DNA of 58,730 nucleotides from Streptomyces sp. CoH27. GTDB taxonomy: Bacteria; Actinomycetota; Actinomycetes; Streptomycetales; Streptomycetaceae. The translations under genes were made by a program, and so were the position numbers. Location of the stretch: the NCBI RefSeq assembly GCF_020181035.1, contig NZ_JAIQYY010000010.1, positions 232,321-291,050 of the forward strand, written 5' to 3'. The notes under the pieces were generated by a model. The model was not told where the DNA came from. It worked only from the letters and a program-made list of their open reading frames with translations, and ran no database searches. The number at the start of each line of letters is the position of its first letter. The first letter of the stretch is position 1. Positions 49,065 to 58,730 of the stretch are shown one piece after another.

Positions 49065-49439
49065 ATGGCTTGTCGTATCTCCGAACTGATCATCCCTTGC
49101 CGGGATCCGCAGCGGCTGGCGGCGTTCTGGTGCGAGGTGCTGGACTTCATCGTGCTCGACCCCGACGACGGCGGCGCGGTGGAGATCGGGCCGCAGGAAG
49201 GGTTCGGCGGACTCCAGCCGACTCTGGTCTTCGTCCCCTCCACCGAGCCCAAGGCGGGCCCGCTGCGGATGCACTTCGACGTCAACGCCACCGACCGCGA
49301 CCAGGCCGCCGAACTCGAACGCCTCCTGAAGCTCGGGGCGCGCCCGGCCGACATCGGCCAGAGCGGCGCGGAGCAGTGGCACGTCCTGGCCGACCCCGAG
49401 GGCAACGAGTTCTGCCTCCTGCGAGCCCGGCTGAGCTGA
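49065..49439 (+). CDS. VOC (glyoxalase/bleomycin-resistance fold) protein
   Basis: A 124-residue protein with the paired beta-alpha-beta-beta-beta units of the VOC superfamily: ISELIIPCRDPQRLAAFWCE at the start, PLRMHFDVNATDRDQAAELE in the middle, and WHVLADPEGNEFCLLRA at the end. The C-terminal Glu matches the usual metal ligand. It may bind and detoxify an antibiotic or isomerise a substrate; the ligand is not visible. ATG 49065 has TAGGGT seven bases upstream and no ribosome site, so it is probably leaderless. It is divergent from the XRE regulator and may be controlled by the palindrome between them. Confidence 0.9.
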   Translation: MACRISELIIPCRDPQRLAAFWCEVLDFIVLDPDDGGAVEIGPQEGFGGLQPTLVFVPSTEPKAGPLRMHFDVNATDRDQAAELERLLKLGARPADIGQSGAEQWHVLADPEGNEFCLLRARLS

Positions 49440-49458
49440 GCACAGAGAAGCCGTAGAA

Positions 49459-50328
49459 CTACCGGGACAGTTCCGACGGTTCGTCCAGCCTGGTCAGCTT
49501 GTGCGGGTTGCGGACGACGTAGATCCGGGTGATCAGGCCGTTCTCCACCGTGAGGCTGACCGCGGTCGGCTCGCCGTCGAAGTCGATGCGGCCGGCCGGT
49601 GTGCCATTGAGCCACACCGGTGTCGTCTCCAGCGTGACCACCGACCGGTGTGCGCCCGCGAGCACCTCCGCGACCAGGCCGGCCCCGTGGAACGGCGTCG
49701 GAGCGGCGGCCACCACGCCACCCCCGTCGGTGATCATGACCACGTCGGGGGCCATGATCTCCAGCAGCTCCCGCAGCTGCCCGGTGCGCAGTGCCTCCAG
49801 GAAGCGCTCCACCACCGCCCGCTGCTCGGAGCGGCTCACCCGCACCCGCGGCTGCCGGGCCGCCACGTGCTCCCGGGCGCGCCGCGCGATCTGCCGGACC
49901 GCGGCGGCCGTCTTCCCGACGGCCTCCGCGATCTCGCCGTACGGCACGTCGAAGACCTCGCGGAGCACGAACACCGCCCGCTCGGTCGGCCCGAGGGTCT
50001 CCAGCACGGTCAGCATCGCCATCGAGACGCTCTCCGCGAGCTCGACGTCCTCGGCGACGTCGGGGCTGGTCAGCAGGGGTTCGGGCAGCCACTCGCCGAC
50101 GTACTCCTCGCGCCTGCGCGCCAGGGTGCGCAGGCGGTTGAGCGACTGGCGGGTGACCGTCCGGACGAGGTACGACCGCGGGTCGCGGACCTCGGCCCGG
50201 TCGACGTCGGCCCAGCGCAGCCAGGACTCCTGGAGCACGTCCTCGGCGTCGGCGGCCGAGCCGAGGATCTCGTAGGCGACCGTGAAGAGCAGGCTGCGGT
50301 GGGTGACGAAGGGATCTTCCACGGTCAT
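49459..50328 (-). CDS. ECF41-group RNA polymerase sigma factor
   Basis: A 289-residue sigma factor. Sigma2 (about 5-72) and sigma4 (about 105-155, with the helix-turn-helix VPYGEIAEAVGKTAAAVRQI) are joined by a linker bearing WLPEPLL. A C-terminal SnoaL-like domain (about 165-289) carries DGGGVV and NPHKL, counterparts of the DGGG and NPDKL motifs that identify ECF41. In this group the fused extension controls activity in place of a separate anti-sigma factor. Here Asp of NPDKL is replaced by His. ATG 50328 overlaps the stop of the AhpD-like gene by four bases (ATGA), so the pair is translated together, as is usual for ECF41. Confidence 0.95.
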   Translation of the reverse strand: MTVEDPFVTHRSLLFTVAYEILGSAADAEDVLQESWLRWADVDRAEVRDPRSYLVRTVTRQSLNRLRTLARRREEYVGEWLPEPLLTSPDVAEDVELAESVSMAMLTVLETLGPTERAVFVLREVFDVPYGEIAEAVGKTAAAVRQIARRAREHVAARQPRVRVSRSEQRAVVERFLEALRTGQLRELLEIMAPDVVMITDGGGVVAAAPTPFHGAGLVAEVLAGAHRSVVTLETTPVWLNGTPAGRIDFDGEPTAVSLTVENGLITRIYVVRNPHKLTRLDEPSELSR

Positions 50329-50876
50329 GCCTTCGGCGCCAGGGGGATCGAGCAGGCCTCGGAGTAGCCCTGCGAGGTGATGCCGTGCGCCGTGTTGCAC
50401 CGGGTCGCCAGGTTGGCGAAGCCGATGAACACGGTGAGTTCGACCAGGGCCGCCGGGCCGAGCCGGTCCAGCAGGCGCGCGGACAGCTCGTCGGTGACGG
50501 TCGACGGGGTGTTCGTCATCGCCTCCGCGTACTCCAGCACGTCCCGCTCCAGCGGGGTGAACGCGTCCGACACCCGCCAGCGCGGCACCTGGCTCGCCTT
50601 GGCCAGGTCCAGGTTCTGGTTCAGCGCATGGAAGTAGTTGATGTCGAGGCACCAGCTGCAGCCGACCTGGGCCGCGACCGCCATGTGCGCGAAGGTCTTG
50701 AGGCTCGCGTCGGCCTCGTCCAGCGAACCGATCGCCGCCGAGAACTCCTGGTTGGCCTCGGCGAGCTTCGGGTGGTTCCACAGCACTTCGAAGGGCTCGG
50801 GCACCGAGCCGAGCTGTTCGAGCACCGCCTGCCGCAGCTCGGCGGGAATGTCAGCCTTCGGAATGCGCACCGTCAT
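50325..50876 (-). CDS. AhpD-like/carboxymuconolactone decarboxylase partner of ECF41
   Basis: A 183-residue helical protein of the CMD/AhpD superfamily. The redox motif is VGCSWCLDINYFHA, with Cys73 and Cys76 as the CxxC pair and a His nearby. It probably uses a thiol cycle to remove peroxide or an organic substrate. ECF41 sigma factors are usually encoded beside such COE (carboxymuconolactone decarboxylase, oxidoreductase or epimerase) genes and activate their own operon promoter. ATG 50876 begins the operon and the sigma gene follows with a four-base overlap. The substrate and the signal are unknown. Confidence 0.94.
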   Translation of the reverse strand: MTVRIPKADIPAELRQAVLEQLGSVPEPFEVLWNHPKLAEANQEFSAAIGSLDEADASLKTFAHMAVAAQVGCSWCLDINYFHALNQNLDLAKASQVPRWRVSDAFTPLERDVLEYAEAMTNTPSTVTDELSARLLDRLGPAALVELTVFIGFANLATRCNTAHGITSQGYSEACSIPLAPKA

Positions 50877-50959
50877 CGTCTGCTCCTCGATCTGACCGGC
50901 CTGTCCGGTTGTCCGGCATGAAGACACCGGCCGGTGCGCGGATGTGACACCGGCTCGCG

Positions 50960-52300
50960 TCAGTCCGTGACGAGGTCCTCCGGGGCCGAGCGGGCGAGGT
51001 CGGCGAGGGTGGTGAGCGCTCGGGCGAGGACGTCCGGCGGGGGTGTGGCCAGGCCCAGGCGGACGGCGTTCGGGGCATGGCCGGCGTCGACGGTGAACGC
51101 GGCGGCGGGTACGACCCCGATGCCGTGCCGCGCGGCGGCGGCGACAAAGGTGTCCGCCCGCCACGTGCGCGGGAGGCGCCACCAGCAGTGGTAGGAACGT
51201 GGCTCGCTCCGCACCGGGAAGCCGGCCAGGCACCGGGCCGCGAGCTCCTGCCGTTCCGTCGCCTCCCGCTGCTTGGCGGCGACCAGCTTCCGTACCGTGC
51301 CGTCCTGCTGCCAGCGGTGGGCGGCCTCCAGGGCGAAGCGCATCGGGGCCCAGCCGCCCGCGCGCAGGGCGGCGGCGACCGTGGCCGTCAGGGCGGGCGG
51401 GGCGACCGCGAAGCCCAGGGTCAGGCCGGGGGCGATGCGCTTGGAGAGGCTGTCGATCAGGACGGTCCGCTCGGGGGCGTACGCGGCGAGCGGCGGGAGT
51501 TCGTCGCGCAGGAACGCCCAGATCGCGTCCTCCACGGCGGGCAGTCCGAGGCTCAGCAGCACCTCGGCCAGCTCCTCGATCCGCCGCTCGGGCATGGTGA
51601 GCGAGAGCGGGTTGTGCAGCCTCGGCTGGACGTAGAGAGCGTGCAGCGGGGCGGCCGCGTGGGCCTCGGCCAGCGCCTGCGGGACCAGGCCGTCCTCGTC
51701 CATGGGCAGCGGGACGAGGGTGATGCCGAGCCGGGCCGCCACCGCCTTGATCACCGGGTACGTGAGCTCCTCCACCCCGAGGCGGCCGCCCGGCGGGACC
51801 AGGGCGGCGACGGCGGCGGAGAGGGCCTGCCGGCCGTTGCCCGCGAACAGCACCCGCGCGGGGTCGGGGCGCCAGCCGCCGCGGGCGAGGAGGCCGGCGG
51901 CGGACTCCTGGACGGCGGGCAGGCCGGCGGCGGCGACCGGGCGCAGGGCGTGCGCGAGGGCGTCGGGGCGCAGCAGGCCGCCGAGCCCCTCGGCGAGCAG
52001 TGCGCTCTGTCCGGGTACGGCCGGGTAGTTCAGCTCCAGGTCGATCCGGCCGCCGGCCGCCGGTTCGGTGAGCGCGGGAGCGGTCTCGTCCTGCGCCGCG
52101 CGGACGTACGTACCGCGTCCGACCTCGCCCACGGTCAGGCCGCGGCGGGCCAGTTCGCGGTACACGCGCGTGGCGGTGGAGTTGGCGATGCCGCGCCGTT
52201 TCGCGAACGCGCGCTGCGGGGGCAGCCGGTCGCCGGGCCGCAGGGCGCCGGAGCGGATCTCCTCGGCCACGGCGTCGGCGACGCTCAGGTAGTCGGTCAC
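50960..52300 (-). CDS. MocR/GntR-type regulator with aminotransferase domain
   Basis: A 446-residue regulator. The N-terminal winged helix (about 1-68) carries EEIRSGALRPGDRLPPQRAF and ANSTATRVYRELARRGLTVG. A fold-type I aminotransferase domain (about 85-440) follows with the PLP-lysine region IDSLSKRIAPGLTLGF. It resembles PdxR/TauR/GabR proteins that sense an amino compound with PLP. It is divergent from a LysE exporter and probably controls it. GTG 52300 is preferred; GTG 52315 is another. A palindrome with ATTGC half-sites lies between the two genes. Confidence 0.93.
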   Translation of the reverse strand: MTDYLSVADAVAEEIRSGALRPGDRLPPQRAFAKRRGIANSTATRVYRELARRGLTVGEVGRGTYVRAAQDETAPALTEPAAGGRIDLELNYPAVPGQSALLAEGLGGLLRPDALAHALRPVAAAGLPAVQESAAGLLARGGWRPDPARVLFAGNGRQALSAAVAALVPPGGRLGVEELTYPVIKAVAARLGITLVPLPMDEDGLVPQALAEAHAAAPLHALYVQPRLHNPLSLTMPERRIEELAEVLLSLGLPAVEDAIWAFLRDELPPLAAYAPERTVLIDSLSKRIAPGLTLGFAVAPPALTATVAAALRAGGWAPMRFALEAAHRWQQDGTVRKLVAAKQREATERQELAARCLAGFPVRSEPRSYHCWWRLPRTWRADTFVAAAARHGIGVVPAAAFTVDAGHAPNAVRLGLATPPPDVLARALTTLADLARSAPEDLVTD

Positions 52301-52333
52301 GGGCAGCCACCCCACCACAGAATTGCACCGAGC

Positions 52334-52349
52334 GCAATCTTTTGATTGC
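52334..52349. promoter_or_regulatory. Operator-like palindrome between MocR and LysE genes
   Basis: GCAATC and GATTGC pair perfectly around TTTT, and a third ATTGCAC half-site lies at 52322. It is 34 bases before the MocR GTG and 20 bases before the LysE -10 hexamer, as expected for a MocR-type site. Confidence 0.6.
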
Positions 52350-52381
52350 ACTGAGCTATTGAACTGACCTACGCTCCCCGC

Positions 52382-53020
52382 ATGATCGAGCCAAGCGAAG
52401 TGTTCGGCGTGAGCGTGGTGGCACTCGGCATGGTGCTCACCCCCGGCCCGAACATGATCTATCTCGTCTCGCGGAGCATCACCCAGGGCAGGCGCGCCGG
52501 GATGATCTCCCTGGGCGGCGTGGCCCTGGGCTTCCTGACGTACCTGCTCGCCGCGAACCTGGGCCTGTCCGTCGTCTTCACCGCCGTACCCGAGCTGTAC
52601 GTCGCGGTGAAGCTGGCCGGCGCCGCCTATCTCGCGTATCTCGCCTTCAACGCCCTGAAGCCGGGCGGCATCTCGGTCTTCGCCCCGCAGGACGTGCCGC
52701 ACGACTCACCGCGCAGGCTGTTCACGATGGGCCTGACGACGAATCTGCTCAACCCGAAGATCGCCGTCATGTACGTCTCCCTCATCCCGCAGTTCATCGA
52801 TCCGGGCCGGGGCCATGTCCTGCTCCAGGGGCTGGTGCTGGGCTCCGTGCAGATCGTGGTGAGCATCGCGGTGAACACGGCCATCGTGCTCGCCGCCGGC
52901 ACCATCGCGGTCTTCCTCGCCCGCCGCCCCTCCTGGCTGAAGGTGCAGCGCCGGCTGATGGGCACAGTGCTGGGTGCGCTCGCCGTCTCGCTGGCCGCCG
53001 ACACCTCGGGACCGGCGTGA
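52382..53020 (+). CDS. LysE-family amino acid exporter
   Basis: A 212-residue inner-membrane protein with six hydrophobic segments, the normal length. The family signature GMVLTPGPNMIYLVSRSITQ at about 17-36 contains the PGPN motif, and the second half shows GLTTNLLNPKIAVMY with the NPK motif. RhtB/LysE proteins export amino acids such as lysine, homoserine or threonine, driven by proton motive force; the substrate is not evident. ATG 52382 has TACGCT six bases upstream and no ribosome site. It is divergent from the MocR regulator, which probably responds to the exported amino acid. Confidence 0.93.
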   Translation: MIEPSEVFGVSVVALGMVLTPGPNMIYLVSRSITQGRRAGMISLGGVALGFLTYLLAANLGLSVVFTAVPELYVAVKLAGAAYLAYLAFNALKPGGISVFAPQDVPHDSPRRLFTMGLTTNLLNPKIAVMYVSLIPQFIDPGRGHVLLQGLVLGSVQIVVSIAVNTAIVLAAGTIAVFLARRPSWLKVQRRLMGTVLGALAVSLAADTSGPA

Positions 53021-53084
53021 CCCCGGTGAACGTGGTCAGGATTCGAGAAGCGCCGGCCGGGCGGGCGGCGTTAGGTTGGCCGGC

Positions 53085-55451
<2,367 letters not shown>

Positions 55452-55565
55452 CCCGCCGGCACCGGTCAACGGCTCCGGGGCCCCGGCCCGTCCGCCTCTG
55501 AGGGGACGCCCGGGTCCGCTCCGGAGCTGACGTCAGGCCCCCTGACCGCGGCCTAGCGTCCTGGC

Positions 55566-56729
55566 ATGAACGGAATCCGACGCATGACCGCGGCCGCCGT
55601 GCTGGCACTCCTGCTGCCGCTGCCCCTCGGCGAGCCGGCCTTCGCCGCTCCGCAACCCACCGCCCAGAACGCCGTCGACCCCCCTGCTCAGCTCGCGCTC
55701 CCCCGCCCCACCGGCCCCTACGCCGTCGGCCGCGATGTGCTGCACCTGGTCGACGAGCACCGCACGGACCCGTGGGTGCCGTCGGCGGGGGCCCGCCGGC
55801 TGATGGTGTCGATGTACTACCCCGCCCACGCCGGCACCGGAAGCCCGGCCCCCTACATGACCCTGGAGGAGGCCCGGCTGCTGCTCGCGGCCAAGGCTCC
55901 GGGCCGTGGCATCCCGCCGGAGACGGTCGCCTCGACCCGTACCTGGGCGCGCACCGACGCCCGCCCGGTCTCCGGCAGACACCCGCTCGTGGTGCTCTCC
56001 CCCGGCCTCGGTCTCCACCGCGCCACCCTGACCGGTCTCGCCGAGGACCTGGCGAGCCGGGGCTACGTGGTCGCGCTGGTCGACCACACCTACGAGGCGC
56101 CCGGCGTCACCTTCCCCGACGGCCGTACGCTCGCCTGCGCCATCTGCGACCGCCCGGACATCACCCCCGAGGCCGTGGGCGACAGCAGAGGCAGGGACCT
56201 GTCCTTCGTCATCGACCGGCTGACGTCCCACCACCCCGCCTGGCGCTTCGCCCACCTGATCGATCTCCGGCGCATCGGCATGGCCGGGCACTCCTTCGGC
56301 GGTGACGCCACCGCCCTGGCCATGGCCGCCGACCACCGGATACGGGCCGGCGCCGACCTGGACGGCACCTTCTTCGCGCCCTTCCCGGCCGCCGGTCCGG
56401 GCCACCGCCCCTTCCTCCTGCTCGGCAACCAGCAGGACATGCTCCCGGGCAAGGAGACCACCTGGGACGCCGCCTGGCAGCACATGGACGGCTGGAAGCG
56501 CTGGCTGACCGTGGCCGGCGCGGACCACGGCAGCTTCACCGACCTGAATCTGCTCTACGAGGAGCTCGGCAGGCCCACGCCCACCGGGGAGATCTCCGGA
56601 CCGCGCGGTGAAGAGCTCACCCGCGCCTACCTCGCCGCCTACTTCGACCAGACCCTCAAGGGCATCCACCAGCCGCTGCTGGACGGCCCCTCGGCGGCGA
56701 ACCCGGAAGTCACCTTCCAGCATCCGTGA
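55566..56729 (+). CDS. Secreted alpha/beta hydrolase (PAF-acetylhydrolase-like)
   Basis: A 387-residue exported esterase. The signal peptide (TAAAVLALLLPLPL) ends near AFAAP. The hydrolase fold contains HPLVVLSPGLGLHRATLTG (oxyanion loop), the nucleophile elbow GHSFGG with Ser243, and a late Asp and His in DHGSFTDLN. The plan matches platelet-activating-factor acetylhydrolase or chlorophyllase-like families, which hydrolyse esters of lipids or polyesters. The substrate is inferred only broadly. ATG 55566 has TAGCGT six bases upstream, so it is probably leaderless. It converges with the two-component genes. Confidence 0.93.
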   Translation: MNGIRRMTAAAVLALLLPLPLGEPAFAAPQPTAQNAVDPPAQLALPRPTGPYAVGRDVLHLVDEHRTDPWVPSAGARRLMVSMYYPAHAGTGSPAPYMTLEEARLLLAAKAPGRGIPPETVASTRTWARTDARPVSGRHPLVVLSPGLGLHRATLTGLAEDLASRGYVVALVDHTYEAPGVTFPDGRTLACAICDRPDITPEAVGDSRGRDLSFVIDRLTSHHPAWRFAHLIDLRRIGMAGHSFGGDATALAMAADHRIRAGADLDGTFFAPFPAAGPGHRPFLLLGNQQDMLPGKETTWDAAWQHMDGWKRWLTVAGADHGSFTDLNLLYEELGRPTPTGEISGPRGEELTRAYLAAYFDQTLKGIHQPLLDGPSAANPEVTFQHP

Positions 56730-56739
56730 TCCGGTCCGC

Positions 56740-57387
56740 TCAGGACACCAGGCCCGCCTGATGGGCGGCGATGACCAGTTGGACGCGGTCACGCGCCGCC
56801 AGCTTGTGCAGCAGGCGGGCCACATGGGTCTTGACGGTGGCCTGCCCGATGAAGAGCTGCTCCGCGATCTCCCCGTTGGACAGGCCCCGCCCGATCAGGG
56901 TCAGCACCTCCCGCTCCCGGTCCGTGATGCGGGGCAGCTCCAGCCGGACCGGGGCGGGACGGGGCCGTTCGGCGAACTCCCGGATCAGCCGCCGGGTCAC
57001 CCCCGGCGCGATCAGCGCGTCACCGGCGGCCACCACCCGGATCGCCGCGATGATGTCCGTCAGCGCCATGTCCTTGACCAGGAACCCGCTGGCCCCGGCC
57101 CGCAGCGCGGCGTAGACGTTGTCGTCGTCGTCGAAGGTGGTGAGGACGAGCACGCGGGGCGCCCCGTCTCCGGCCGTGACGGCCCGGGTGGCCTCGATGC
57201 CGTCCATGCCGGGCATCCGGATGTCCATCACCACCACATCGGGCCGCGTCTCACGGGCCAGCCGGACCGCTTCGGTGCCCGTGCCGGCCTCGGCGACGAT
57301 CTCCAGGTCGGGCAGCCCGTCGATGACCATCGTCAGCCCGGCGCGTATCAACGGCTGGTCGTCCGCCAGCAGGACACGGATCGTCAT
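56740..57387 (-). CDS. NarL/LuxR-family response regulator
   Basis: A 215-residue regulator. The receiver domain carries Asp55 (VVVMDIRMPGMDG), the acidic pair ADDQ and the Lys in FLVKDM. The LuxR-type helix-turn-helix covers about 152-210, with ITDREREVLTLIGRGLSNGE and the recognition helix in IGQATVKTHVARLLHKL. ATG 57387 overlaps the kinase stop by four bases (ATGA), so the two are translated together. It is the output partner of the kinase. The target genes are unknown; the divergent or neighbouring hydrolase gene is a candidate by position only. Confidence 0.95.
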   Translation of the reverse strand: MTIRVLLADDQPLIRAGLTMVIDGLPDLEIVAEAGTGTEAVRLARETRPDVVVMDIRMPGMDGIEATRAVTAGDGAPRVLVLTTFDDDDNVYAALRAGASGFLVKDMALTDIIAAIRVVAAGDALIAPGVTRRLIREFAERPRPAPVRLELPRITDREREVLTLIGRGLSNGEIAEQLFIGQATVKTHVARLLHKLAARDRVQLVIAAHQAGLVS

Positions 57388-58538
57388 ACCGGTATCCTCG
57401 CCGCCACCTGGAATCCGCCGTCCGGCCGAACACCCGCGCTGAACTGGCCGTTCAGCAGGGCGGCCCGCTCCCGCATCCCGGAGATCCCGAACCCGGGACC
57501 GCGCGGGGTCCCGCCCCGCCCGTCGTCGACGACCTCGATGGCCACCGCCTCGGTGCCGTACTCCACCGACACCCGGCAGCGGCGGCCGCCGGAGTGGCGC
57601 ACCGCGTTGGTGACCGACTCCTGGATGATCCGGAAGGCGGCCAGGTCGATCTCGGGGGGCAGCGGTCGCCGCCGGCCCCGCCACTCGACCTCGACCTGGA
57701 GTCCCGCCCCGGCGGCCCGCTCGACCAGCCGGCCGACGCCCTCCAGCCCCTCCGCCGGTGCCTCGGCCTCCGCCTGACGGAGCGACACCAGCATCCGGCG
57801 CAGCCCGGCCAGGGTCTCCCGGCTGGTGCTCTCGATGGCGGTGAGCGCCTGCCGTACGCGTTCGGGCTGGGTGTCGAGCACCAGGCCGGCCGCCCCGGAC
57901 TGGATGGCGATCACCCCGATGCTGTGCGCGACCATGTCGTGCAGCTCCCGTGCGATGCGCAGGCGTTCCTCCGCCACCGCCCGGTCGGCGGCGTACTCGC
58001 GCAGCGCCTCGCCGTACCGGCGCTGCTGGCGTACCGAGTTGCCGATCGTCCACGGGAGAGCGACGGTCGCCGCCATGCCCAGCACGGTGCTGACGGCGTC
58101 CCCGAGCGTCTCGCCGTGGTGGCTGCCCGCCGCCCACTGGGCGAGCGACAGGGCCAGCGTGCCGCCGGCCGCCGTCAGCGCGGTCCGGCGCGGGCGGGCG
58201 GCCGCGAGACAGCCGACCAGGCAGGCCATGGCTACGTACAGGGGCCAGGTGTGCTCACCGAGCACGAACACCAGCACCGACTCGGCGGCGATCACCCCGA
58301 ACACCGGCACCGGCCACCGCCGCACCCAGCCGACCGGCAGCGCCAGCAGCACGGCCATGGCCCCCCGCTGCCAGAGCGCCGTGAAGAACGCCCCGCGCGG
58401 CCCGTGCAGGGCGACCTGATAGGTCGTCGACCCGAACAGCAGCAGCGCGAACAGGGCGGCGGCGCACCAGGACACCGCAGTCCAGACACCGGAAGGCAGC
58501 CGTCTCAGCCACGGAGCACGCGGCAACGCTCGATCCAC
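57384..58538 (-). CDS. NarL-type sensor histidine kinase
   Basis: A 384-residue kinase with five to six hydrophobic N-terminal segments (about 17-165) as input domain, and no large external sensor. The HisKA_3 phosphoacceptor box RIARELHDMVAHSIGVIAIQ has His200. The ATPase domain is at about 290-384 (FRIIQESVTNAVRHS, then VDDGRGGTPRGPGFGISGM). It resembles DesK/LiaS-type kinases that sense membrane or wall stress; the signal is unknown. GTG 58538 has TACCAT six bases upstream, again the leaderless pattern. It is the first gene of a two-gene operon with the response regulator. Confidence 0.94.
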   Translation of the reverse strand: MDRALPRAPWLRRLPSGVWTAVSWCAAALFALLLFGSTTYQVALHGPRGAFFTALWQRGAMAVLLALPVGWVRRWPVPVFGVIAAESVLVFVLGEHTWPLYVAMACLVGCLAAARPRRTALTAAGGTLALSLAQWAAGSHHGETLGDAVSTVLGMAATVALPWTIGNSVRQQRRYGEALREYAADRAVAEERLRIARELHDMVAHSIGVIAIQSGAAGLVLDTQPERVRQALTAIESTSRETLAGLRRMLVSLRQAEAEAPAEGLEGVGRLVERAAGAGLQVEVEWRGRRRPLPPEIDLAAFRIIQESVTNAVRHSGGRRCRVSVEYGTEAVAIEVVDDGRGGTPRGPGFGISGMRERAALLNGQFSAGVRPDGGFQVAARIPV

Positions 58539-58613
58539 CGCTGGATGGTAGCCACCCCCTTCACCACCGGACGTCCGCCCGGAGGCTTACGTCCGACAGC
58601 GGACGCCCCCCGC

Positions 58614-58730
58614 TCAGCCCTCGAAGCCACCGGCCGCCAACAGCTCGTCGATCCGCACCCGATGAGCCTTCTCCCCGTCGTCCAAGGTCTCCTCGGCCTC
58701 CTTCGCGAGCTTCGCCCGCCCCCCCCCCCC
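58614..58730 (-). CDS. Partial gene at the window edge (C-terminus only)
   Basis: The last 38 codons of a leftward gene, ending at TGA 58614-58616. They are acidic and helical (AKEAEETLDDGEKAHRVRID, then LLAAGGFEG) with coding-type third positions. The right edge is a run of ten C, so the first codons shown may be an assembly artefact. The family cannot be told. Confidence 0.6.
   Translation of the reverse strand, partial: GGGGRAKLAKEAEETLDDGEKAHRVRIDELLAAGGFEG

Noticed and set aside
58721..58730. Run of ten C at the window end
   Set aside because: Most likely a contig-end or assembly artefact, not a biological feature.

Overview
The window is high-GC actinobacterial DNA, almost certainly from a Streptomyces chromosome. 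The evidence is near-universal G/C third codon positions, GTG starts, the PhoR-PhoP/PhoU cluster with a PHO box, MsiK, MshA (mycothiol), CarD next to IspD-IspF, an LAxTG sortase substrate and an ECF41 sigma factor. From memory, the order of the housekeeping genes resembles the Streptomyces coelicolor core, and parts of it (phosphoglycerate mutase, YbjN, MshA, HTH regulator with HbhA-like and DUF2516 genes, a SenX3-RegX3-like pair) are also grouped in mycobacteria. This was not checked against a database.

Layout. 1-6934: small hypothetical, pentapeptide-repeat protein, drug-type MFS pump, acetyltransferase, FAD amine oxidase-like enzyme, rhomboid-like membrane protein and an aminoglycoside/hydroxyurea-kinase-like protein. 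7097-13097: secreted-enzyme island with two S53 (sedolisin) peptidases, one with a lectin tail, flanking a secreted peptidoglycan amidase. 13375-14282: unrecognised gene, C-terminal coding remnant and tRNA-Thr. 14498-19111: MsiK sugar-import ATPase, small membrane-anchored protein, sugar nucleotidyltransferase and DoxX-family protein. 19265-24462: RlmB, CysS, PPOX oxidoreductase, IspF, IspD and CarD, all leftward. 25142-28801: lipoprotein, PhoP and PhoR, with PhoU divergent across a PHO box. 28918-30707: small-gene zone with a cysteine-rich 51-residue protein, an orphan double-glycine leader peptide, a DUF2637-like membrane protein and a small upstream frame. 30872-33080: MFS transporter and GpmA.

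33063-38265 looks like a decayed integrated element. It lies between two imperfect copies of the 3' end of gpmA and holds a frameshifted L7/L12-like gene, an N-terminally truncated tyrosine recombinase, a tRNA-Arg-like 3' half, a 990-residue secreted FG-GAP repeat protein and small orphan frames. After it the core resumes: small membrane protein, AhpD-like protein, DUF2000, AraC regulator, YbjN, MshA, LAxTG surface protein, methyltransferase, NlpC/P60 hydrolase, REC-PP2C phosphatase, DUF2516, HbhA-like protein, XRE regulator, VOC protein, ECF41 sigma with its AhpD partner, MocR regulator divergent from a LysE exporter, a UvrA-like ATPase, a secreted hydrolase and a two-component system. The window ends in a C homopolymer inside a partial gene.

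The main regulatory theme is leaderless expression: at least thirteen genes have a TANNNT hexamer 6 or 7 bases before the start codon and no Shine-Dalgarno sequence. Other themes are the PhoP control region, local operator-like palindromes beside an XRE and a MocR regulator, and tandem repeats that begin at or beside stop codons. No complete new multi-gene system is proven. The best candidates for something undescribed are the orphan GG-leader peptide with its small-gene neighbourhood, the gpmA-bounded remnant, and the XRE/HbhA/DUF2516 cluster with a perfect operator-like palindrome.
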